The notes below the pieces were generated by a model that saw only the letters and a program-made list of their open reading frames with translations, made no database searches and was not told the origin of the DNA. Shown here in pieces: positions 8,335 to 17,230 of a stretch of DNA of 64,000 bases (its first letter is position 1; every line of letters starts with the position of its first letter). The stretch covers positions 1,116,001 through 1,180,000 of the forward strand of contig NZ_CP123499.1 in the NCBI RefSeq assembly GCF_029873475.1, written 5' to 3'. Source of the stretch: Arsenophonus sp. aPb. GTDB taxonomy: Bacteria; Pseudomonadota; Gammaproteobacteria; Enterobacterales; Enterobacteriaceae. A program made the translations under genes and the position numbers.

Positions 8335-10461
8335 ATGGATACAAATAGATTCAAAGTCAGAAATTATAAATTAAAAGGAGAGATTAAAAATAAAAAAAAG
8401 CAAAAAATAAAATTCGACCCCTCTGTAACGCTAAATGATAATGTAAGTGCGGTAACAGTTATAGGTATTAACAATATCAATATAGTAGTAACGGATAGTG
8501 GTAAGTCACAGATAGGCAATGTCACTGCCGGTAAAGAGAATGATATTACGGTAACAGCAAAACTGTATGCTGATGCACAGATAGGCAATGTCGCAGCCGG
8601 TGAAAACAACACGATTAAACAGAATGCTATTGAGGTTGGTACTTCATCAATCGGCGATATTAAAGCAAATAAAGAAAACAATATTATAGCAACAGCAAAA
8701 CAGCATGCTGATGCACAGATAGGCAATATTATCGGCTATGAGAACAACACGATTAAACAGACTGCGAAAGAGAGCGGTCGTTCAACCATTAAGGGTATTA
8801 CAGCAGGTAAAGAGAATAATATTACCGTAACAGCAAAACAGCATGGTAATGCAGAGATAGACGACATTACTGCCTGTGAAAACAACACCATTAAACAGAC
8901 TGCGAAAGAGAGCGGTCGTTCAACCATCAAGGATATTACAGCGGGCAAAGAAAACAAAATTACCGTAACAGCCGAACAGTATGGTAATGCAGAGATAGAT
9001 GATGTCACAGCTAGTGAAAACAACACCATTAAACAAACTGCGAAAGAGGGCGGTCGTTCAACCATCAAGGATATTACAGCGGGCAAAGAAAACAAAATTA
9101 CCGTAACAGCCGAACAGTATGGTAATGCAGAGATAGATGATGTCACAGCCGGCGAAAACAACACCATTAAACAAACCGCGAAAGAGGGCGGTCGTTCAAC
9201 CATCAAGGATATTACAGCGGGCAAAGAAAACAAAATTACCGTAACAGCCGAACAGTATGGTAATGCAGAGATAGATGATGTCACAGCCGGTGAAAACAAC
9301 ACCATTAAACAAACCGCGAAAGAGGGCGGTCGTTCAACCATCAAGGATATTACAGCGGGCAAAGAAAACAAAATTACCGTAACAGCCGAACAGTATGCTA
9401 ATACAGAGATAGATGATGTCACAGCTACTGAAAAGAACACGATTAAACAGACTGCGAAAGAGAGTGGTTATTCGACCATTAAGAATGTTACAGCGGGCAA
9501 AGAGAACGATATTAGGATAACAGCAGTACAGCATGGTAGTGCGGGGATCGGCGATGTCACCGCAGGTCACAATATTAATGTATTGGGAACGTTATTATGT
9601 GAAACACAGATAGAGAAAAATTGGACAGCAGAAATTCCAATGACACAGGAACCGTTTGTATCCTCAGAGAAAACTTTGACAGAGGAAAGTTGGACAGCGG
9701 AAATTCCAACGACAGAGGAGCCGTTTTTATCTCCAGGGGAAATTTTTACAGAAGAAACTCCAACGACAGAGGATCCGTGTGTGTGTTCAGAGGAAAGTTC
9801 AACAGATGAAGTCTCGATAGAGAAAAGCCCAACAGTAGAAATTCCAACGGTAGAGCAAGCTTGTGTATCTCCAGAGAAAACCTCGATAGAGGAGAGTCCA
9901 ACAGATGAAGCCCTGATAGAGAAAAATCGGACAGCAGAAATTCCAACGACACAGGAACCGTTTGTATCTTCAGAGAAAACCTTGACAGAGGAAAGTCTGA
10001 CAGCGCGAATTCCAACGACAGACGAACCGTTTTTATCTCCAGGGGAAATTTTTACAGAAGAAACTCCAACGACAGAGGAACCGTGTGTATGTTCAGAGGA
10101 AAGTCCAACAGATGAAGCCCCGAGAGAGAAAAGGCCGACAGAGGAAAGTCTGACAACGGAAACGACAACAACGCAATTATCGAAATGTCGAGCCCCAATT
10201 CTGGAAATACAAACTCTTACACCTGCTGTTGACAACAATCCAACAATTATAAATTATAATCAAATAAATATAATTAATTTAAACGGTTATAGTAGATTAT
10301 CTATTCAAGGAAATACAATTAATATTGATAATATGCAAGCGGAAGGATTGGGACAAATGATGTCAGGATTTAAAAATAAAAAATCAACCGCTTATGATAT
10401 CTGTGATCTAAAGCCTGAATTCAATCCAAGCCCACGCATATATATGCCGCAAATTGTTTAA
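8335..10461 (+). CDS. Unrecognised 708-residue protein made of tandem repeats
   Basis: No known family recognised. Layout: a basic, lysine-rich start (residues 1-30); a lead-in (about 30-55); then seven full 46-residue repeats and a partial eighth (about 56-415). Each repeat is two 23-residue halves, typed STIKDITAGKENKITVTAEQ and AEIDDVTAGENNTIKQTAKE. Next comes a Pro/Thr/Glu-rich tail (about 425-620) with CVCSEE motifs and a 102-residue internal duplication. The C-terminal end (about 625-708) is Asn/Ile-rich. No signal peptide or membrane helix is seen. The 23-residue beta-prone period suggests a beta-solenoid (inference). It stands alone, with a hairpin shared with sdaB downstream. A surface or effector protein is possible but unproven. 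Confidence 0.8.
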   Translation: MDTNRFKVRNYKLKGEIKNKKKQKIKFDPSVTLNDNVSAVTVIGINNINIVVTDSGKSQIGNVTAGKENDITVTAKLYADAQIGNVAAGENNTIKQNAIEVGTSSIGDIKANKENNIIATAKQHADAQIGNIIGYENNTIKQTAKESGRSTIKGITAGKENNITVTAKQHGNAEIDDITACENNTIKQTAKESGRSTIKDITAGKENKITVTAEQYGNAEIDDVTASENNTIKQTAKEGGRSTIKDITAGKENKITVTAEQYGNAEIDDVTAGENNTIKQTAKEGGRSTIKDITAGKENKITVTAEQYGNAEIDDVTAGENNTIKQTAKEGGRSTIKDITAGKENKITVTAEQYANTEIDDVTATEKNTIKQTAKESGYSTIKNVTAGKENDIRITAVQHGSAGIGDVTAGHNINVLGTLLCETQIEKNWTAEIPMTQEPFVSSEKTLTEESWTAEIPTTEEPFLSPGEIFTEETPTTEDPCVCSEESSTDEVSIEKSPTVEIPTVEQACVSPEKTSIEESPTDEALIEKNRTAEIPTTQEPFVSSEKTLTEESLTARIPTTDEPFLSPGEIFTEETPTTEEPCVCSEESPTDEAPREKRPTEESLTTETTTTQLSKCRAPILEIQTLTPAVDNNPTIINYNQINIINLNGYSRLSIQGNTINIDNMQAEGLGQMMSGFKNKKSTAYDICDLKPEFNPSPRIYMPQIV
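8500..9580 (+). repeat. 138-bp tandem coding repeats
   Basis: Units start at 8500, 8638, 8776, 8914, 9052, 9190, 9328 and 9466 (the last partial). All spacings are exactly 138 bp, keeping frame. The units beginning 9052, 9190 and 9328 are nearly identical, showing recent amplification. The outer units are diverged. Confidence 0.95.
9625..10150 (+). repeat. 306-bp direct repeat in the Pro/Thr/Glu-rich tail
   Basis: The block starting ACAGCAGAAATTCCA at 9625 recurs at 9931, an offset of 306 bp (102 codons). The second copy is incomplete at its 3' end. Within each copy, shorter motifs (IPTTxEPF, ETPTTExPCVCSEE) recur. Confidence 0.85.
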
Positions 10462-10510
10462 TTTGTATACTGAGGTAATGGATAATAAAATAATTTATTA
10501 ATATATTTAA

Positions 10511-10537
10511 GTAAGCCAGTTGTTAAAACTGGCTTAC
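10511..10537. terminator. Bidirectional hairpin between the repeat protein and sdaB
   Basis: Perfect 10-bp stem GTAAGCCAGT (10511-10520) and ACTGGCTTAC (10528-10537), 7-base loop, between convergent genes. T-rich but not a pure T-run on either side. Confidence 0.65.
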
Positions 10538-10568
10538 TAGTTAATTGCTGTAATAGTTTTTTAATCAT

Positions 10569-11936
10569 TCAATCGCAATAAGTAATTTTAATAGCTAATC
10601 CACCTTGTGAAGTTTCACGATATTTGGCATTCATGTCTTTGCCGGTTTCATACATGGTTTCAATCACTTTATCCAAGCAAACGCGCGGATCACTGACCCG
10701 ACGTAAAGCCATTCGGGCCGCATTAACTGCCTGAACTGCTGCAATCGCATTACGCTCGATGCAGGGAACCTGGACTTGACCACCAACCGGATCACAAGTA
10801 AGGCCAAGATGATGCTCCATGCCAATTTCAGCTGCGATACAGACTTGAGCGGGACTACCTCCCATTAATTCAGTTAATGCGGCAGCTGCCATAGAACAAG
10901 CAACACCAACTTCACCTTGACAGCCGACCTCAGCACCAGAAATTGAAGCATTCATTTTATAAAGGCTGCCGATAACGCCGGCAACTAAAAAGAAGCGGGT
11001 ATATGAATTTTCGTTAATAGGACGAATGAATTTATCATAATAAGAAAGTACGGCTGGAATGATGCCACAAGCGCCATTGGTCGGTGCGGTAACAACTCGT
11101 CCACCTGCTGCATTTTCTTCATTAACAGCTAAGGCAAACATATTAATCCAATCGACAACCGCCATGGGATCAGTTGTTGTATTATCTGAGGTGACTAACA
11201 TTCTTCTCAATGCTGCTGCACGACGTGGTACCCGAAGTGGGCCTGGTAATAAACCTTCGGTATTGACACCACGTTCAATAGCTTGCTGCATAACCTGCCA
11301 GACGGCATCGAAATGAGTTTGGATTTCTTCTTTGCTACGCAATGCTAATTCATTTTGCATAACCAAGGCCGAAAGTGAAAGGCCGGTATCTTTGCAGTGC
11401 CGTTGTAGATCAGCGGCTGATTTGTATGGATAAGGTAGTTTAACAGGCGACCCACTTTCTTGACCAAAATGCTCTTCATCAACGATAAAACCACCGCCAA
11501 TCGAGTAATAGGTTTTACTGTACAGTTTATCTTCATCTGCGAAAGCAGTAATTACCATACCATTTTCATGGAGTGGCAGATTAGTGGTATGAAAGTTCAT
11601 CCCCCCTTGGGTAGGAAAATTCACCTCATGTTGTCCATTGGCAAGAGATAAGCGCTGAGTTTGTTCAACATTTTCAACGAAAGTAGAGATGGAATCGATA
11701 GCTACAGTATCAGGTAAATTACCAGCTAATCCCATGATAATGGCAATATCAGTGGCATGCCCTTTACCGGTTAATGATAATGAGCCATAAACATCAACGC
11801 TAATACGCTTTACCGTGGTTAGCATCTCTTTTTCGATTAGATCATCAACAAATTGTTTCCCGGCTTTCATTGGCCCGACAGTATGAGAACTGGATGGGCC
11901 AATGCCAATTTTAAAAATATCAAAAACACTACTCAT
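10569..11936 (-). CDS. sdaB: L-serine ammonia-lyase (L-serine dehydratase)
   Basis: 455 residues, the length of E. coli SdaB. The N-terminal beta domain starts with the family signature GIGPSSSHTVGPMKAGKQF. The C-terminal alpha domain carries the iron-sulfur-type features (NEENAAGGRVVTAPTNGACG, SGAEVGCQGEVGVACSMAAA, CDPVGGQVQVPCIERNA). It converts L-serine to pyruvate and ammonia with a [4Fe-4S] cluster. The upstream gene on the same strand is the serine transporter, which favours sdaB over sdaA or tdcG. The pyruvate made could feed the pyruvate formate-lyase encoded at 57.6-59.9 kb. Confidence 0.93.
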   Translation of the reverse strand: MSSVFDIFKIGIGPSSSHTVGPMKAGKQFVDDLIEKEMLTTVKRISVDVYGSLSLTGKGHATDIAIIMGLAGNLPDTVAIDSISTFVENVEQTQRLSLANGQHEVNFPTQGGMNFHTTNLPLHENGMVITAFADEDKLYSKTYYSIGGGFIVDEEHFGQESGSPVKLPYPYKSAADLQRHCKDTGLSLSALVMQNELALRSKEEIQTHFDAVWQVMQQAIERGVNTEGLLPGPLRVPRRAAALRRMLVTSDNTTTDPMAVVDWINMFALAVNEENAAGGRVVTAPTNGACGIIPAVLSYYDKFIRPINENSYTRFFLVAGVIGSLYKMNASISGAEVGCQGEVGVACSMAAAALTELMGGSPAQVCIAAEIGMEHHLGLTCDPVGGQVQVPCIERNAIAAVQAVNAARMALRRVSDPRVCLDKVIETMYETGKDMNAKYRETSQGGLAIKITYCD

Positions 11937-12077
11937 ATTTTATTCGCCTCCTTGTTAAAGGCGCTAATTTTTTAGTAATAGGCTGGCTGACGCGTTGAAG
12001 TTAATATTTCGGCCTTACGTTATTTGGGAAAGCTAATTCATTCCAGACAATGAAAGCCATCCCAAAATCGTTAAACG

Positions 12078-13388
12078 TTAAAGAAATAATTTATATACTG
12101 CAGCTGAAATAGCGATAATACCGACAATAACCACAAAAATATTACTAATGTGACCAGAATACTTCCGCATAGCGGGTATTTTGCTAATGGCATACATTGG
12201 CATCATGAACAATAGAATTGCAATAACCGGTCCACCTAAACTTTCAATAATGCTCAAAATGCTTGGATTTAAAGTAGCAACTAACCAGGTAGTGACTAAC
12301 ATAAAAATCGCAGTCGCTTTATTTAGCTTTTGAATATTGATTGTTTTACCTTTAGCTCGATAAGCACGTTCAACCAAACCATTAAAACCTTCACGAGCAC
12401 CGAGATAATGCCCTAGGAACGATTTTATAATCGCAACAAAAGCAATCAGTGAAGCGGCATATTTAATAAAAGGTTTATCGAAATAACCAGATAAATAGTC
12501 GAGGATACTGATGTTTGCCGCTTTTGCTTTTACCAGATCAGCTGGAGATAAGGTAAATACACAGCTAAAAACGAAAAACATTACTGTTAATACCATTAAA
12601 ATATGTGCTGAAGCTAAAATTCGCGAAGATTTTTGATCAGCATGCGAGCCATATTCTTTACGATTGGCAACAGCGAAAGCAGAAATAATGGGTGAATGGT
12701 TAAAGGCAAAAACCATAACAGGAATGGTTAACCAAATTGTAACCAACATACTTTGGTTATTTTCAGCACTATCCATATTAACATTTGACAATGAAAGCGT
12801 TTCTAATGCAGCACCATGCCAGTGCGGGATCATATAGAGAGAAAATATCACCAGCACCGCAATAAACGGAAATACTAGCATGCTCATTATTTTCACTATG
12901 TATTTTTCACCTAGGCTAACAATAGCCATAATACTACCGACAAGAATAAGTGCTAATAGCCAGCGTGGTGGAGCATTGAAACCGAGGAGTTCAACGATGA
13001 AATTCTCGACATTGTTGGTAATCGATACGCCATATACTAATAAGATAGGATAAATAGCAAAAAAATAGAGCAGCGTAATCCAATTACCCGCTGAACGGCC
13101 AAAATGTTCTTCTACAACCTCAGTAATATCGCCATTAGGTTTTGAACCGGATAATACAAAACGGGTTAAACCGCGATGGGAAAAAAAGGCCATTGGAAAA
13201 GCGAGCAACGTCATTAGAATGACGGGCAATAGGCCACTCATACCTGCATTAATAGGCAAAAAGAGAACTCCAGCACCGATTGCGGTACCGTATAAGCCTA
13301 ACATCCAAACTGTATCACTTTTACGCCAAACTTTTACGTCCTGGTGTGCATATGAGGAAGTGATGGAATCAACTCGAGTTGTATCCAT
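12078..13388 (-). CDS. sdaC: Serine/proton symporter
   Basis: 436 residues from the ATG at 13388, chosen because TTGGAG lies 6 bases before it; the TTG of that site would be the alternative start. The sequence is close to E. coli SdaC (DTVWMLGLYGTAIGAGVLFLP; NHSPIISAFAVA; SFLGHYLGAREGFNGLV). It belongs to the HAAAP amino-acid permease family, with about 11 hydrophobic segments in the inner membrane. It lies 141 bp upstream of sdaB on the same strand, forming an sdaCB transport-and-deamination operon as in E. coli. Confidence 0.94.
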   Translation of the reverse strand: MDTTRVDSITSSYAHQDVKVWRKSDTVWMLGLYGTAIGAGVLFLPINAGMSGLLPVILMTLLAFPMAFFSHRGLTRFVLSGSKPNGDITEVVEEHFGRSAGNWITLLYFFAIYPILLVYGVSITNNVENFIVELLGFNAPPRWLLALILVGSIMAIVSLGEKYIVKIMSMLVFPFIAVLVIFSLYMIPHWHGAALETLSLSNVNMDSAENNQSMLVTIWLTIPVMVFAFNHSPIISAFAVANRKEYGSHADQKSSRILASAHILMVLTVMFFVFSCVFTLSPADLVKAKAANISILDYLSGYFDKPFIKYAASLIAFVAIIKSFLGHYLGAREGFNGLVERAYRAKGKTINIQKLNKATAIFMLVTTWLVATLNPSILSIIESLGGPVIAILLFMMPMYAISKIPAMRKYSGHISNIFVVIVGIIAISAAVYKLFL

Positions 13389-13400
13389 GGTAATCTCCAA

Positions 13401-14335
13401 AATATAAAACGAGAAACAAAAAATAGTAAATTTTTAATGTATGAAAACCGGTCAATATAATTATGATTGCAGGTATATTTATTCAACATGCTTTATCTAC
13501 AGAAACAAAATATATAGTTAGAATTTATGTAAATAAAGTAACTGATTATTCTAGTAAAGGCTAATTGTGATACTATACCACATTATGGTTTAGTGTCATT
13601 ATTACAATACTGTTTAGAATCAATTTTATTTGTTTTTTTATATATCGAAATTATATTTTAGTTTTTCAGACGCAAATCTTATTATTTGTTGGCATAAAAT
13701 TCCGTGATCAGAGTCCCAAAAGTATAATCATCTATAGTTTCTTGTTAAATGATATAATTTTTTTTGTTTATATTTTGTTAAATTCAGGCGGTTCTTAGTT
13801 AATAGTGCTTTAAGTTGTTTTAATAAATATGATTAATCATTCAGTTAATAAGCTCAATTTTTGATAAAAAGATTCTTATTAATTTTTGTAATGTATATAA
13901 ATAAAAGGACAATTTACTAATAATATTTAGCGATTTTACTTATTTATAATCATTAATTGATTTATTGCTTGCCATTTTTTGATTTCATTTTAAACATAAT
14001 ATTATTATTTTTTTACTTTTGTACGAAAAATAGTTTATTTCTATTAATTTGTTATTTTGATTTCATAAAGAAATAATTTCCTTTTAAGATATAACTATCA
14101 TAAATTAGTGGCGTAAATTTAAATGATAAATGGTACAAATATTGAATCTAGTAATCTTTAATTCTATTTTAGTAAAATCTGATTATGTTATTTTATTTAG
14201 GTGATACTTATCATAAATAATTATCTGTTGATTTAGGCTATTTAAAATGTTGAGTCATAAAATAGCCTCTTTAAAATTGGCAAATTTTTAAATTAACAGA
14301 GGCTATTTATGGGTTTATTTAAATTATTTTTGTAT
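13401..14335. other. 935-bp AT-rich region without genes
   Basis: No ORF of note on either strand. It contains the sdaC upstream region on its left. At the right end lies an inverted repeat, AAATAGCCTCT (14260-14270) and AGAGGCTATTT (14298-14308), just beyond the ybjG stop, which may end ybjG transcription. In between the sequence is mostly A/T runs; no remnant gene was recognised. Confidence 0.5.
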
Positions 14336-14944
14336 TCAACCTCTGATCCAACCTTTTTTAATTAAAGGAGCAAATAGGATTTGATAAGCTTTTATAATAT
14401 ATGGTAGTAATTTATGACCACCTATTTCCCAAATTGTTTGACTAATTCCACAAGCCATAATAGCAACTAAAAATGCCCCTACCATATCTAAAGGCCAATG
14501 TACACCGAGAAAAATTCTAGCCCACGCAATGGTGAAAGCCGGTATAAATAACAACAGCCCAATCCAATTTCTTAACCAGAATAAAAAGCCAAAGGCGAAG
14601 ATAAAAGCAATAGTAGCATGATTACTGGGAAAAGAGGGTGTAGGGGCATGTGCAAGAAAATGTTGACCTATCCCCAACATAAAAGGTCGCTCTTGTGGAA
14701 AAATTACGCCAATAAAACCGGAAATAGCTAAACCTACAATAAGTGCAAGAGCGGTTTTACAGACAAAAACTCTTTGGCAAACTAAATTTCTCGATCTACC
14801 CCAAAACCAGCAGGCAATAGTAATTAAAGGAAATATAAGAATGAGTCGTTTAGCCAAAAAAATTGCCAGCGTTAGTGTACTAATGGATGTAATTGGGGTG
14901 GCATTGATAAAACTAAACAAACTTAAGTTGATATCGTTTAGCAA
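14336..14944 (-). CDS. ybjG: Undecaprenyl-diphosphatase, PAP2 family (YbjG)
   Basis: 202 residues, close to E. coli YbjG (198) at both ends (NLSLFSFINATP; IKKGWIRG). PAP2 phosphatase motifs: Arg86-Pro87, Pro106-Ser-Asn-His109, and Ala142-Arg143 with His149 and Asp153. The first residue of motif 3 is Ala rather than the usual Ser. Several membrane helices. It recycles undecaprenyl diphosphate, the lipid carrier for peptidoglycan, on the outer side of the inner membrane. Confidence 0.9.
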   Translation of the reverse strand: MLNDINLSLFSFINATPITSISTLTLAIFLAKRLILIFPLITIACWFWGRSRNLVCQRVFVCKTALALIVGLAISGFIGVIFPQERPFMLGIGQHFLAHAPTPSFPSNHATIAFIFAFGFLFWLRNWIGLLLFIPAFTIAWARIFLGVHWPLDMVGAFLVAIMACGISQTIWEIGGHKLLPYIIKAYQILFAPLIKKGWIRG

Positions 14945-15105
14945 GGTAGAGCCCTCATTGAATATGTATCATGATCATTTATATTAGATAGCCAAGGGTA
15001 AAATGTCTTTTGTATAGGGTAAAGTAAGTTTGGTGATATTTTTACAGGATTTATTCGTTTATTAAATAAAAGTAATGACATTGACTATTTTGCTAGGGAG
15101 ATAGT

Positions 15106-15234
15106 ATGTGGTATCAGAAGCAAATTAAATTGTGTTCTCGCCCTCGAGGATTTCATTTGATCACAGCCGAAATTATGCGACAACTACCTGACATTAGTCG
15201 AATAGAAGTGGGTATTGCCCATCTTTTTATCTGA
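15106..15234 (+). pseudogene. yjbQ: Truncated yjbQ (UPF0047 family), 5' part
   Basis: 42 codons, MWYQKQIKL followed by RGFHLITAEIMRQLPDISR, match the start of E. coli YjbQ (138 residues, starting MWYQKTLTLS). The ATG has a strong ribosome binding site (AGGGAG, 15095-15100). The match stops after HLF-I, exactly where the IS200/IS605 element begins, and a TGA arises in the element. A possible 3' remnant is at 16980-17015. Confidence 0.88.
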
Positions 15235-15246
15235 TACGCCGTAAAA

Positions 15247-15266
15247 CCCCGTCCTTCAGGGCGGGG
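15247..15266. other. Left-end hairpin of the IS200/IS605 element
   Basis: CCCCGTCC (15247-15254), loop TTCA, GGGCGGGG (15259-15266): the imperfect subterminal palindrome recognised by TnpA in this family. Confidence 0.8.
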
Positions 15267-15287
15267 ATATAAGGCGCGGTTTTCAAA

Positions 15288-15704
15288 CTAACCAGGTGTT
15301 TGCTGTTGCTCAATGTACTGTCGGATAATAGATATCGGTGCGCCCCCACAACTCCCTGCAAAATAACTTGGTGCCCATAGAACTCCTTTGTAGTAATAAC
15401 GTTGTGCTATATCAGAGCGATCCCGTCGAAGTAATCGACTCGACACCCCTTTGAGACTGTTAACCAGATTAGATATCGCCAATTTTGGGGGGTAATTAAT
15501 CAGTAAGTGAACGTGATCATTCTCGCCATCCATCTCAACCAGTTCAACATCAAAATCGACGCATACACTGGCGAAATATCCTCTCAGTTTTTCTATAGCA
15601 TCCTGATCAAATATTTTTCGCCTGTATTTTGTGACAAAGACCAAATGGACGTGCATCAGGAATACACAATGTCTGCCACGGCGAATATCGGTTTCTTTTT
15701 TCAT
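15288..15704 (-). CDS. tnpA: IS200/IS605 transposase TnpA (HUH Y1 type)
   Basis: 138 residues. The HUH motif His64-Val-His66 (in NDHVHLLINYPP) and the catalytic tyrosine Tyr130 (IIRQYIEQQ) are present, so the enzyme looks intact. It cuts and joins single-stranded DNA at the element ends by a 5'-phosphotyrosine intermediate. The start lies 22 bases from the tnpB ATG on the other strand, so the two genes share a small promoter region. Confidence 0.95.
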   Translation of the reverse strand: MKKETDIRRGRHCVFLMHVHLVFVTKYRRKIFDQDAIEKLRGYFASVCVDFDVELVEMDGENDHVHLLINYPPKLAISNLVNSLKGVSSRLLRRDRSDIAQRYYYKGVLWAPSYFAGSCGGAPISIIRQYIEQQQTPG

Positions 15705-15726
15705 AGACCAAAGTATAATAGATAAA

Positions 15727-16935
15727 ATGAAACGCCTACAAGCCTTTAAATTCCAGTTAAGACCAAATGGTCAGCAGGAGCGTGAGATGAGACGCTTCGC
15801 TGGGGCTTATCGTTTTGTTTTCAATCGGGCGTTAAAGCTTCAAAACGAGAATCACGAAGCAGGAAACAAATACATTCCTTACACAAAGATGGCTTCCTGG
15901 CTCATTGAGTGGAAATCTGACATAGAGACACAATGGCTGAAAGAAGCGCCATCACAGCCGTTACAACAATCACTTAAAGATTTGGAACGGGCTTACAAGA
16001 ATTTCTTCCAGAAGCGAGCCGCTTTTCCCCGTTTCAAAAAACGCGGTCAAAATGACGCTTTTCGCTACCCGCAGGGTGTGAAGCTCGAACAGAAGAACAG
16101 CCGTGTTTTTCTCCCTAAACTCGGTTGGATATGCTATCGCCATAGTCGTGAGGTTGTAGGAACGGTGAAGAATGTCACTATCAGCCAGTCATGTGGTAAA
16201 TGGTACGCCAGTATCCAGACGGAATACGAAGTGGCTGCTCCTGTTCACAATGCAGAGTCGATGGTAGGACTGGATGCCGGAGTAACGAAACTCGCCACAC
16301 TTTCAGATGGCACGGTATATCAGCCCGTCAATAGTTTTAAAGCAAGCCAGCGCAAGCTAGCAATGCTCCAACGACAATTAAGCCGCAAAGAAAAGTTCAG
16401 TGCAAACTGGCAGAAACAGAAACGAAAAATCCAGCGTCTTCACTCGCACATTGCTAATATCCGGCGCGATTACCTTCACAAAGTCACCAGTGAAATCAGC
16501 AAAAACCACGCGATGATCGTCATTGAGGAATTGAAGGTCTGTAATATGTCAAAATCGGCAAAAGGTACCGCAGAGCAGCAAGGGCGAAACGTCAAAGCTA
16601 AATCTGGCTTGAACCGTTCGATACTGGATCAGGGCTGGTACGAAATGCGCCGTCAGCTTGAATACAAGCAGCTTTGGCGCGGCGGTCAGGTGCTGGCAAT
16701 ACCGCCTACCTATACCAGTCAGCGGTGTGCGTGCTGTGGTCATACAGCAAAAGAAAATCGCCAGTCACAAAGTAAATTTGAATGCCTCGAATGCGGATAT
16801 ACCGAAAACGCAGATATCAATGGGGCGCGTAACATTTTAGCGGCAGGACATGCCGTGCTTGCCTGTGGAGGGAGGGTGCAGTCAAACCGCCCGTTGAAGC
16901 AGGAACCCACCGAGGCGAATCAGACTTCAGGCTGA
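15727..16935 (+). CDS. tnpB: TnpB, RNA-guided endonuclease of the IS605 family
   Basis: 402 residues from the ATG at 15727 (MKRLQAFKFQLRPNGQQ), the usual start and length; the frame is open further upstream but overlaps tnpA. RuvC residues appear intact: Asp183 (GLDAGVTKLA), Glu267 (IVIEEL) and Asp363 (NADINGARNI). A zinc finger is present (Cys334/Cys337 and Cys353/Cys356). Family knowledge: TnpB binds an omega RNA from the right end of the element and cuts DNA matching the guide next to a short TAM, which favours retention of the element. Base composition is more GC-rich than the neighbours, suggesting recent arrival. Confidence 0.95.
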   Translation: MKRLQAFKFQLRPNGQQEREMRRFAGAYRFVFNRALKLQNENHEAGNKYIPYTKMASWLIEWKSDIETQWLKEAPSQPLQQSLKDLERAYKNFFQKRAAFPRFKKRGQNDAFRYPQGVKLEQKNSRVFLPKLGWICYRHSREVVGTVKNVTISQSCGKWYASIQTEYEVAAPVHNAESMVGLDAGVTKLATLSDGTVYQPVNSFKASQRKLAMLQRQLSRKEKFSANWQKQKRKIQRLHSHIANIRRDYLHKVTSEISKNHAMIVIEELKVCNMSKSAKGTAEQQGRNVKAKSGLNRSILDQGWYEMRRQLEYKQLWRGGQVLAIPPTYTSQRCACCGHTAKENRQSQSKFECLECGYTENADINGARNILAAGHAVLACGGRVQSNRPLKQEPTEANQTSG

Positions 16936-16998
16936 ACGCGGTAGGAATCCACGTCCTTTAGGGCGTCGAGGATGTCAATGTAACACTGCAAGGTCAAT
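16930..16998 (+). ncRNA. Presumed 3' end of the TnpB omega RNA, with guide
   Basis: Right-end hairpin ACGTCC (16951-16956), TTTA, GGGCGT (16961-16966), then GAGGATGTCAA ending at 16978. By family rule the guide is the next 16-20 bases, TGTAACACTGCAAGGTCAAT (16979-16998). The 5' part of the RNA would lie inside the end of tnpB. Predicted from position and hairpin only. Confidence 0.55.
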
Positions 16999-17015
16999 TA
17001 GATAGAGACAAATAA
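16980..17015 (+). pseudogene. yjbQ: Possible 3' remnant of yjbQ
   Basis: Directly after the element the frame reads VTLQGQLDRDK and stops. E. coli YjbQ ends in IIATLQGE. The match is only five residues, so this is tentative. If right, insertion was accompanied by loss of about 80 codons. Confidence 0.35.
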
Positions 17016-17019
17016 AAAA

Positions 17020-17055
17020 CCGATAGTTTAAATAGGACATAATTTAAACTATCGG
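17020..17055. terminator. Long perfect hairpin
   Basis: 14-bp stem CCGATAGTTTAAAT (17020-17033) and ATTTAAACTATCGG (17042-17055) with an 8-base loop, just after the yjbQ remnant. It is probably the old yjbQ terminator, though the trailing T-run is poor. Confidence 0.55.
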
Positions 17056-17142
17056 ATTCCTCAATAATTTGGGGACATTCAAATAAAAGCAGTGGCATAA
17101 GTTATGACTATTTATTATTCATAAAGTTCTTATAAAAGAAAA

Positions 17143-17171
17143 AAAAGCATTTTTTGCCAAAAAATGCTTTT
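17143..17171 (-). terminator. Rho-independent terminator of grxA
   Basis: 13-bp stem AAAAGCATTTTTT (17143-17155) and AAAAAATGCTTTT (17159-17171). On the minus strand it is followed by a T-run (TTTTTCTTTT). It lies 60 bases after the grxA stop. Confidence 0.88.
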
Positions 17172-17230
17172 GTGATTTGTGCCTAAAACTTAATATATAT
17201 GATAATAAATAATTTATTAAAATCAGTAGA

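Larger units (their letters stand above)
15231..16978. mobile_element. IS200/IS605-family insertion sequence with tnpA and tnpB
   Basis: About 1.75 kb with divergently arranged tnpA (-) and tnpB (+). Subterminal hairpins at both ends share CGTCCTTYAGGGCG (15250-15264 and 16952-16965). No terminal inverted repeats or target duplication, as is normal for this family. The left end follows TTTTTAT in yjbQ; the right end is taken as GATGTCAA (16971-16978). The ends are inferred from the yjbQ match and the usual layout, so they may be off by a few bases. Confidence 0.85.

Noticed and set aside
8736..9440. Long open frame on the minus strand within the repeat protein
   Set aside because: It mirrors the 138-bp repeats; the plus-strand frame has the normal start, ribosome binding site and continues outside the repeats.
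9567..10238. 223-codon minus-strand frame across the Pro/Thr/Glu-rich tail
   Set aside because: A shadow of the repetitive plus-strand gene, giving low-complexity Ser/Val sequence.
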